NCBI GenBank assembly: GCA_035642125.1
Contig: DASQSZ010000034.1
Coordinates: 3,921 to 67,920, forward strand
Origin: CALAED01 sp937891035
Lineage (GTDB): Bacteria > Actinomycetota > Actinomycetes > Streptosporangiales > Streptosporangiaceae
Direction: 5' to 3'
Length of the DNA stretch: 64,000 nt
Shown here: positions 58,860 through 64,000 of the stretch, in pieces
Layout of the letters: the number at the start of each line of letters is the position of its first letter
Position numbering within the stretch: position 1 is the stretch's first letter
Notes under the pieces: model-generated
The model's database searches: none
The model's input: only the letters and a program-made list of their open reading frames with translations
Told to the model about the DNA's origin: nothing
Made by a program: the position numbers and the translations under genes

Positions 58860-59062
58860 GGTGTAGCACCCTCAGCGATGGCGCGCGCCTCCTGGGTGGC
58901 GGTGCCGGGCGGCTGGTGTTGGCAGGGGCAGCCGCCGGGCTGGATCGCGTGGTCGCGGCAGGTGGCGGGGTCGTGGCCGAGCGGTGCGGCGGGGAGGCGC
59001 CGCAGGAGGATGGCTTGTTCGATGTCGGCGGCTTCGCGGCACGGCGGGCAGATGAGGGTCAC
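58856..59062 (-). CDS. Small Cys/His-rich phage protein
   Basis: A 68-residue protein, MTLICPPCREAADIEQAILL, with a second cluster GGCPCQHQ. Probable zinc-binding protein. ATGA overlaps at both ends. Confidence 0.72.
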   Translation of the reverse strand: MTLICPPCREAADIEQAILLRRLPAAPLGHDPATCRDHAIQPGGCPCQHQPPGTATQEARAIAEGATP

Positions 59063-59469
59063 GATGCGGCCTCCCGCCGGATGGGGATGGCGGCGGCGTA
59101 TTCCTGGTAGATCCCGGCTTCTTTGAGGAGGTTGATGACGAGCCGCCCGGCTTTGGTGATCTTCCAGATGCGGCGGGGAGTCATGGTAAGGACTTGCTCG
59201 CCTGGCTTGCGGTGCTGGTCAAGGATGTGTTTGACCAGGCCGCGCCGTTCGAGGCCTTGGAGGCCTACGGCAGAGTTGTTCCAGGGGGCGCCGCGCGGGC
59301 TGCGGACGCGGCCCTGATCGAACTTGTCGGTTTTGGGGTCGATGGCCGGCTGGTTTTCTTTGAGGAGCAGGTCGAGGTAGACGAGTTGGGCGAGGTGGGT
59401 TTTGCCGAGGGTGAGTTGGAATCCGACGGCGGTGACGTGGTCGCGGAGGGCGTCGTTGATCTCGGTCAT
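59059..59469 (-). CDS. Winged-helix-like phage protein
   Basis: A 136-residue protein. The middle and C-terminal part (SAVGLQGLERRGLVKHILDQ, then RRIWKITKAGRLVINLLKEA) has the pattern of a MarR/PadR-type winged helix, but the N-terminal helices differ. Possible DNA-binding regulator of the early operon. Confidence 0.7.
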   Translation of the reverse strand: MTEINDALRDHVTAVGFQLTLGKTHLAQLVYLDLLLKENQPAIDPKTDKFDQGRVRSPRGAPWNNSAVGLQGLERRGLVKHILDQHRKPGEQVLTMTPRRIWKITKAGRLVINLLKEAGIYQEYAAAIPIRREAAS

Positions 59470-59909
59470 GGCAGCTTGATCCGTTCGTGCCAGGCCAGGT
59501 CACGGAGGGCTTGCGGCCAGGAGTTGAAGCGGATGCCGCGGTCGTCGATGTAGGCGACGGCGGGGAGTTTCTGGTTGGTGACCAGCACCGCGGTCGTGTC
59601 GTTCCAGAACTTCGGCACGGTGGCCGGGTCTTCGTGCCAGGCCGTCTCGATTCCGCTGCGCTGTTTGATCCACCGCGCGACCTGGACCGGGTCGCGAGTC
59701 GTGTGGACGAAGATGGCCACCCCGGCGTCCATGAGGGCCCGGATGGCGTCGAGGGCGCCGGGGATCGGTTCGTCGTAGATGGTGCCGTCGGCCCAGCCTT
59801 TGGTGTAGGCGTGGATGACGCCGTCGAAGTCGACGGCGACGGTTTTGGGGTGGGCGGCGGCCCGGGCGGTGTTGGCCGCCCGGGCACCGCTTGGGATACC
59901 GCTCGTCAT
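59466..59909 (-). CDS. HAD-family phosphatase
   Basis: A 147-residue protein. Motif I VAVDFDGVIHAY (catalytic Asp), a Thr motif VHTTRDP, and IDDRGIRFNSW near the end for the acidic motif. Similar small phage enzymes are polynucleotide 3'-phosphatases or 5'-nucleotidases. It may process DNA or RNA ends or nucleotides. Confidence 0.84.
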   Translation of the reverse strand: MTSGIPSGARAANTARAAAHPKTVAVDFDGVIHAYTKGWADGTIYDEPIPGALDAIRALMDAGVAIFVHTTRDPVQVARWIKQRSGIETAWHEDPATVPKFWNDTTAVLVTNQKLPAVAYIDDRGIRFNSWPQALRDLAWHERIKLP

Positions 59910-60727
59910 GCCGGGGTTCCATGCATGACCTTGCCCTTGGTCGCCTCCTCCACCTGCTTGACCACATCGAGCACCGCGTCACGGATCACCGCGGCCGGGT
60001 CGTCCAGCAGGTAGGCGACGAGGAGCTTGCCGTTCTCGACCCGGTACCGGAACCGGGCCGAGATCTCGTACGGGTCGGCGAACTCGAACGGCGCCACACC
60101 GATCTTGAAGGCGGTCGGGACGGCGATGTTGCCGGAGTTCCCGGCCGTCGCGTCGGTGGTCTCCTCGAAGTGCAGCTTGTGGTTGCCGTTGTCGAGGCGG
60201 ACGTTGGAGGTGAACCGGACCTTGGTCGCCGTCTGGAAGTTCTGGACGACCTCGAGCATGGTGGCGCCGTTCGGGTCGCGGATGTCGTCGACGTGTTCCT
60301 CGACGAACTCGGCGAACGCTGATTGGGCGAACGGCTTGCCGTTCATGGCCATCCAGGCGTCCCACCGGTCGGTGGTCGGCAGGGTGAGGACGAGGCGGTG
60401 CTGTCCCCAGCGGGCCCCGTCGGCGCCGCCCTGGTTGGCGTCGAGGACGGCGGTGAGGTAGTGGCCGGTGATGTTGACGTAGATCTCGGTGCCGTCGTCG
60501 GAGTGCTTTTGGTAGTAGTGGAGGAAGGAGTCGAGGTCGTCGACGTAGACCTTCCCGGCCTTGTGTTTGGGCTGGTCGCGGTACTCATCGCCGGTCAGGT
60601 CGATCTGGTGGACGGCGCCGCCGGGGAGGGCCCAGCCGTAGATTTTGCCGGGCTCGAGCTCACGCGGGTCGGTGGTGGCGATCGCGGTTTCGACGATGGT
60701 CTGCATTTCGTTGTCGGTGGCGGTCAT
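59906..60727 (-). CDS. DUF2303 family protein
   Basis: A 273-residue protein, with IYGWALPGGAVHQIDLTGDE and TMLEVVQNFQTATKVRFTSN, typical of DUF2303. These proteins are common in actinobacterial phages and often near recombination or replication genes; the reaction is unknown. Confidence 0.88.
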   Translation of the reverse strand: MTATDNEMQTIVETAIATTDPRELEPGKIYGWALPGGAVHQIDLTGDEYRDQPKHKAGKVYVDDLDSFLHYYQKHSDDGTEIYVNITGHYLTAVLDANQGGADGARWGQHRLVLTLPTTDRWDAWMAMNGKPFAQSAFAEFVEEHVDDIRDPNGATMLEVVQNFQTATKVRFTSNVRLDNGNHKLHFEETTDATAGNSGNIAVPTAFKIGVAPFEFADPYEISARFRYRVENGKLLVAYLLDDPAAVIRDAVLDVVKQVEEATKGKVMHGTPA

Positions 60728-60987
60728 GCGGTCTCTTTCGGATCGTGGGTTGGTGCGGGGTCTTGGTGGGCGGCGGCCTGGGCGGTGAAGTAAGCGGCCA
60801 GGGCGTTGTCGACGTGGTCTTGCGCGTTTTGCACGTCGGTCGAGGTGTCTTCGTCGAGGTAGTCGCGGCGCCAGTAGGCGGCGGCCAGGTCGAGCGCGGC
60901 GGCGACCACTTCATCGCGGGCGGCCTCCACGGCGAGGATCTGCTGCGCTTCGCGGATGTCGTCGGCTGTCAGGTCGCCGGCGGTCAT
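60724..60987 (-). CDS. Phage hypothetical protein
   Basis: An 87-residue acidic helical protein, MTAGDLTADDIREAQQILAV. It is between the DUF2303 gene and another small gene with ATGA overlaps on both sides. Function unknown. Confidence 0.75.
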   Translation of the reverse strand: MTAGDLTADDIREAQQILAVEAARDEVVAAALDLAAAYWRRDYLDEDTSTDVQNAQDHVDNALAAYFTAQAAAHQDPAPTHDPKETA

Positions 60988-61364
60988 TGGCCGGCCTTGC
61001 GCAGCTCAGTGCCGGGCTCGGGCTTGTTGACGGTGCGCAGCGGCAGCTGCATTTGGCGGGGGTCGTCGCGGACGAGGTTGCCGTCGGAGTCGCTGAAGAA
61101 CACCGACTCGACGGGCTCCTCCTCCGGCAGCTTCAGCGACCGGCGAGCCGTCACCGTCAGGGCGTTGTTGCCGCGCATGGGGGCGACGGTGAACTTGATG
61201 GTGAGCTCGCCTTTGCGGCCGTGCTCGCGGACGGCGGTGGTGAGGGTTTGCATGTCGGCGCTGAGTAGGTCGGCGAAGTCGCCGCCGTTGACGTCTTGGA
61301 GGACGGCGGCGAACGGGCGCACCTGCCCGGCGCCGTCGTTCTCGTTCTCGGGTGGTTGGGTCAT
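60984..61364 (-). CDS. Phage hypothetical protein
   Basis: A 126-residue protein with AVREHGRKGELTIKFTVAPM and VESVFFSDSDGNLVRDDPRQ. Similar beta proteins occur next to DUF2303 genes in actinophages, suggesting a shared function. ATGA overlaps at both ends. Confidence 0.76.
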   Translation of the reverse strand: MTQPPENENDGAGQVRPFAAVLQDVNGGDFADLLSADMQTLTTAVREHGRKGELTIKFTVAPMRGNNALTVTARRSLKLPEEEPVESVFFSDSDGNLVRDDPRQMQLPLRTVNKPEPGTELRKAGQ

Positions 61365-62311
61365 GCGGAGTTCCTTCCTGCCCCGGTGGGCTCCTTGCTG
61401 CTGTTGTTGTGATGGGGGTAGGCGTTTTCGGTCGCGACCAGCAGCCGATGCCGTGCCATGAACGCCGCCGCCACTGGGCTGGACCCGGACGCGGCGGGTA
61501 GTGGGCTGGCGGCATAGCCGGCTTCAGTGAGGTGGTGGGCGACTTCGTTGAGTTCGGCGTGTGTTTCGCACGCCTGGATGGCGGTGATCCATTCCCGCTC
61601 GGCGGCGGTGGGCGGCCCGGCCGGTTCGGGATCTGACCCGGGTGGGGCGGGGGCTGCGGGTCGCGGTGGCGGGCCGGGGTTGGCGTCGTCGTGGGTCAGG
61701 CCGAGCACTTCGAGTACGAAGTCGGCGTCCGGGTCGTCCGGGGTGCGGGCGTTGCGAACGGCGAAGCGAGCGGCGAGGGCGAGTTCACGATCGACGCGGG
61801 GCCGGTCTTCGGGACGGATGGTGACGCCGGCCAGGATGTGATGGCCCTCGACGGCGGCGCCGCCGACGACGGGTTTCTTGGGGGTGGCGGCGGCGGCTTC
61901 GACTTGCCGGGTGGTGGCCATTAGGCGAGCACCTCCGCGAAACAGGCCCAGCTGCTCGGGACGCACCGGCGCCGAATGGCAGGCGTGGGGGCACACCCAA
62001 CGGCACACCCGGTCCGCCAGCCACACCATCGCGATCCGTGGATACTTCGGGCCGACAGCGTCCGTCGTCGGATGCTCGTACGGGCCGGCGAATACCGCCG
62101 GGTGGTAACCGGCGGGGGAGACGATGACGGTGGCGTAGATGTCGATCGGGGCGGAGCGCAGGCATCTGCCGCATTGGCCGGTCTTGCACCAGGTGCTCGG
62201 CCCGGCCTGGCACGGGCAGATGCTGTACGCCTGCGGGACCTCGCGGAACTCCTTGCGCATCGTGCCGGTCCAGGCGTGTTCGCGGACCCATGCAGCCTGG
62301 TCGGGTGTCAT
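61361..62311 (-). CDS. DUF6248-like protein fused to an unknown C-terminal protein
   Basis: A 316-residue frame. Residues 1-115 match the DUF6248 style (MTPDQAAWVREHAWTGTMRK, two Cys clusters, AMVWLADRVCRWVCPHAC). From about residue 131 a second unit starts with its own Met (MATTRQVEAAAATPKKPVVG) preceded by GGAGG, so the C-terminal 186 residues may also be made separately. There is no stop between them. The second unit is unrecognised. Confidence 0.72.
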   Translation of the reverse strand: MTPDQAAWVREHAWTGTMRKEFREVPQAYSICPCQAGPSTWCKTGQCGRCLRSAPIDIYATVIVSPAGYHPAVFAGPYEHPTTDAVGPKYPRIAMVWLADRVCRWVCPHACHSAPVRPEQLGLFRGGARLMATTRQVEAAAATPKKPVVGGAAVEGHHILAGVTIRPEDRPRVDRELALAARFAVRNARTPDDPDADFVLEVLGLTHDDANPGPPPRPAAPAPPGSDPEPAGPPTAAEREWITAIQACETHAELNEVAHHLTEAGYAASPLPAASGSSPVAAAFMARHRLLVATENAYPHHNNSSKEPTGAGRNSA

Positions 62312-62847
62312 TGTGCGGTCACCTCCCTGCTGGTGTCTGTGTCATCACAGCGGGTGGCGGATGCTTGTGTCTCGGATGCGAACAAACGCGAAGGCTCGTC
62401 AAGGGGGTCGCCGTAGCCGGCGAGACGCAAATGCCGGACAAGATCGCCGAGCAGCATTCGGACGGGTGGCCCGGTGTGCTCGATCCCGCCGTCGTAGGGC
62501 GACGACAAGTAGGCCGCGACGTCGAGCGGGAGGACCACCCACCAGCGGCCCGCGTTGGCCGGCCCGACGCCGCGCCGCTGCAGCACGAGGACACCGATGT
62601 CGGCGCGGGCGCGTTGTCGCTGCTTTTCCAGCTCGGCCAGCCATTGGGTGACCTGCTGGTCGCTGGCGTTCTTGGCCTGCTCGCCGCCTTTGACCGACCA
62701 GCAGAGGCCGGGGGTGCCGGCGATATCGCCGGCGTCTTGGATGCCGCGCAGAGCGCGGCGTTCGGCGTGCGGGAAGCCGTTGGTGTGGAGGTGGCGGACT
62801 GTGGCGGTTTCGCCTGCGGTGCCGATGTCTTTCGGCCGGCGCTTCAT
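62308..62847 (-). CDS. Nuclease-like protein (Holliday-junction-resolvase style)
   Basis: A 179-residue protein. GTAGETATVRHLHTNGF, then RRALRGIQDAGDIAG and WSVKGG follow the order of PD-(D/E)XK nucleases in phage resolvases. The E-x-K catalytic pair appears as S-V-K, so the enzyme may be altered or inactive. It overlaps the PP-loop gene by ATGA. Confidence 0.72.
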   Translation of the reverse strand: MKRRPKDIGTAGETATVRHLHTNGFPHAERRALRGIQDAGDIAGTPGLCWSVKGGEQAKNASDQQVTQWLAELEKQRQRARADIGVLVLQRRGVGPANAGRWWVVLPLDVAAYLSSPYDGGIEHTGPPVRMLLGDLVRHLRLAGYGDPLDEPSRLFASETQASATRCDDTDTSREVTAQ

Positions 62848-63872
62848 ACGACGACCTTTTCCGGTTGCTGGTCAGCGGCGTCTTCACCAATCACCAGCTG
62901 GCCGGGGATCGGCGGCGCGCACTTCGAGCACAACCGCCCGGCGACAGGGGGCGACCCGGGGGCGGTCGCGCCCCAGCCCCAGGTGCACCATTCCGGCGGG
63001 ATCCCGCAGGCCCGTGCCTCAGCTTCGATCGCGTGGATCTGCTCGGCGATCTCGGGGGCGAACAATTCGATGCCAGCGATCTCGCCCTCTTTGGCGTAGC
63101 AGCCGCACAGGCAGTCCCCCGACATGTGCAGGTGGACGGTGACTTCGTTCAGCGGCAGCGCGTCGGGATGGCAGAGCATGTGCTCGGCGTGTACGTGGCC
63201 GAGCACGCAGCGGTGACGCTCCCTGTACTCGGCGAGGTGCCCGAGGGTCCAGTGCACGATCGGGGAGCACCAGATGATCGCGCCTTCATGGTCGATCTCG
63301 GCGCTCGTGCGGAACCGGCGTTTGGACTCTGACCAGCGCATGCCGCCGAGGAAGACGATCTGCCCGGACTTGCCGCGCGGCCCGACGAGATCCCGGCGGA
63401 CCTGTTCGAGCGCCCGTTCCTTCAGCCGCTGGTACATGATCGGGTGCCCGGCAGGACCCGGAAAGCCCTTCCACACCGGACGAATCCCGGCATTGGGTCC
63501 GGTACGCGCCAAGACCCTGCCAAGCACGAGGTCGCGGTAAGCATCCGGCGGTCGCGCCTCGATGATCTGCTTGCCCCAGGCCCCTGCGATGTCGTGGACG
63601 TACCGTCGGGTTGCGGGGATACCGATGCCGGTGTTGATGAACACGATCGTGTCCGCGCGGTCTCGCATGAGGTGGCCGAGCAACGTGGAGTCGTTGCCAC
63701 CGGAGATCAGCATCAAGATCCGCTCGGCGGGCCAGCGTTCGCAGACCTCGTCGAGGAGCGCGTGGGAACGGGCGATTGCCTCGTCGAGGGTGCGGGCTTC
63801 GTATGTGCTGGCCTTGGGCGGGACGGCGGCGAGGGCGTCTGGCAAGCCGGGGAGGATGTCAGCCTGCGTCAT
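62844..63872 (-). CDS. PP-loop ATP pyrophosphatase (PAPS-reductase-like)
   Basis: A 342-residue protein with the PP-loop LISGGNDSTLLGHLM (about 56-70), typical of enzymes that adenylate a substrate before adding sulfur or nitrogen (PAPS reductase, DndC, tRNA thiolases). A Cys-rich part (CLCGCYAKEG and PPEWCTWGWGA, then CSKCAPPIPG) could bind Fe-S or zinc. The substrate is unknown; phage homologues exist. AGAAGGG precedes the ATG. Confidence 0.83.
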   Translation of the reverse strand: MTQADILPGLPDALAAVPPKASTYEARTLDEAIARSHALLDEVCERWPAERILMLISGGNDSTLLGHLMRDRADTIVFINTGIGIPATRRYVHDIAGAWGKQIIEARPPDAYRDLVLGRVLARTGPNAGIRPVWKGFPGPAGHPIMYQRLKERALEQVRRDLVGPRGKSGQIVFLGGMRWSESKRRFRTSAEIDHEGAIIWCSPIVHWTLGHLAEYRERHRCVLGHVHAEHMLCHPDALPLNEVTVHLHMSGDCLCGCYAKEGEIAGIELFAPEIAEQIHAIEAEARACGIPPEWCTWGWGATAPGSPPVAGRLCSKCAPPIPGQLVIGEDAADQQPEKVVV

Positions 63873-63901
63873 ATTTCTGCCCTTCTGGTGATGTGGTGGG
63901 G

Positions 63902-63935
63902 GGCGGGCCCGGACCCCGCTACCTCCGGGCCCGCC
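63902..63935. terminator. Strong hairpin upstream of the PP-loop gene
   Basis: GGCGGGCCCGG pairs perfectly with CCGGGCCCGCC over 11 bp with a 12-base loop, in the leader of the leftward operon. Possible terminator or attenuator of the gene that lies beyond the edge. Confidence 0.6.
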
Positions 63936-64000
63936 GCGTCCCGAGGCCCAGGGGGCGCGGCGGGAGTATGTGGACCGGCAGCGGCGGCCGCCGCACGCTG

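Larger units (their letters stand above)
19539..64000. mobile_element. Integrated element: conjugation-like left arm plus siphovirus prophage (right end outside)
   Basis: From the tRNA-Ser scar to the right edge all recognisable genes are of mobile-element type. The left arm has a translocase, a DUF2637 protein and a GntR regulator like actinomycete integrative conjugative elements. The remainder is an apparently complete late phage module on the minus strand. No integrase, excisionase or intact tRNA-Ser(UGA) is within the window; they are expected beyond 64,000. One composite element or two adjacent ones cannot be decided here. Confidence 0.7.

Noticed and set aside
1..64000. CRISPR arrays, insertion sequences, rRNA genes
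   Set aside because: No regularly spaced repeats, no transposase-like frame with terminal repeats and no rRNA sequence were seen.

Overview
The window is high-GC actinobacterial DNA. The codon usage, the RNA polymerase-binding features, the SigE-type ECF sigma factor, the paired DUF397 and XRE/DUF5753 genes and the four-helix LytR-CpsA-Psr protein fit a filamentous actinomycete, possibly of the Streptosporangiales. The genus is an inference and cannot be settled from this stretch alone.

Positions 1 to about 19,480 look like host chromosome with mixed orientation. They hold an LCP-family cell-wall polymer ligase cut by the left edge, an OafA-type acyltransferase, a NudC/Lrp divergent pair, a PIMT-like methyltransferase with a translationally coupled 32-residue peptide gene upstream, tRNA-Ser(GCU), an acyl-CoA ligase, a SigE-family sigma factor facing a Cys-rich protein plus a MauE-like membrane protein, an AAA ATPase with a perfect LexA-type box upstream, a pirin/MarR divergent pair with two matching operators, a VanY-like lipoprotein, a LysE exporter and a metallophosphoesterase.

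At 19,480-19,538 lies the 3' part (anticodon loop to discriminator) of a tRNA-Ser(UGA) gene with no matching 5' half. Everything to its right looks like one integrated element that runs past the right edge. Its left arm (19.5-28.6 kb, mostly + strand) resembles actinomycete conjugative elements: a DUF397 and XRE regulator pair, a 240-bp block of consecutive strong inverted repeats, a run of micro-genes separated by a repeated hairpin, a DUF2637 membrane protein, an FtsK/TraB-type translocase and a short GntR regulator with palindromic operators. No integrase or Rep gene is visible.

From 28.7 to 63.9 kb almost every gene is on the minus strand and many overlap by ATGA. Read in the direction of transcription, this is a siphovirus-type prophage. 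Replication and accessory genes (PP-loop enzyme, nuclease-like protein, DUF6248, DUF2303, HAD, SLOG, DUF3987) come first. They are followed by an intergenic region with a DnaA box, then small terminase, two exported-protein genes, large terminase, portal, ClpP-like protease, major capsid protein, head-tail genes, major tail protein, frameshifted tail chaperones, tape measure, minor tail proteins, and a lysis module (amidase endolysin, holin-like proteins). A strong bidirectional terminator at 28,630-28,660 separates the two arms.

The most notable items are the portal protein carrying an internal 2H-phosphoesterase domain and a MuF-like tail, the tRNA-Ser attachment scar, the peptide/PIMT pair that may be a two-gene aspartimide RiPP locus, the structured noncoding block at 21.7-21.94 kb, the tail-chaperone -1 frameshift, and a two-gene cassette flanked by duplicated terminase ends.
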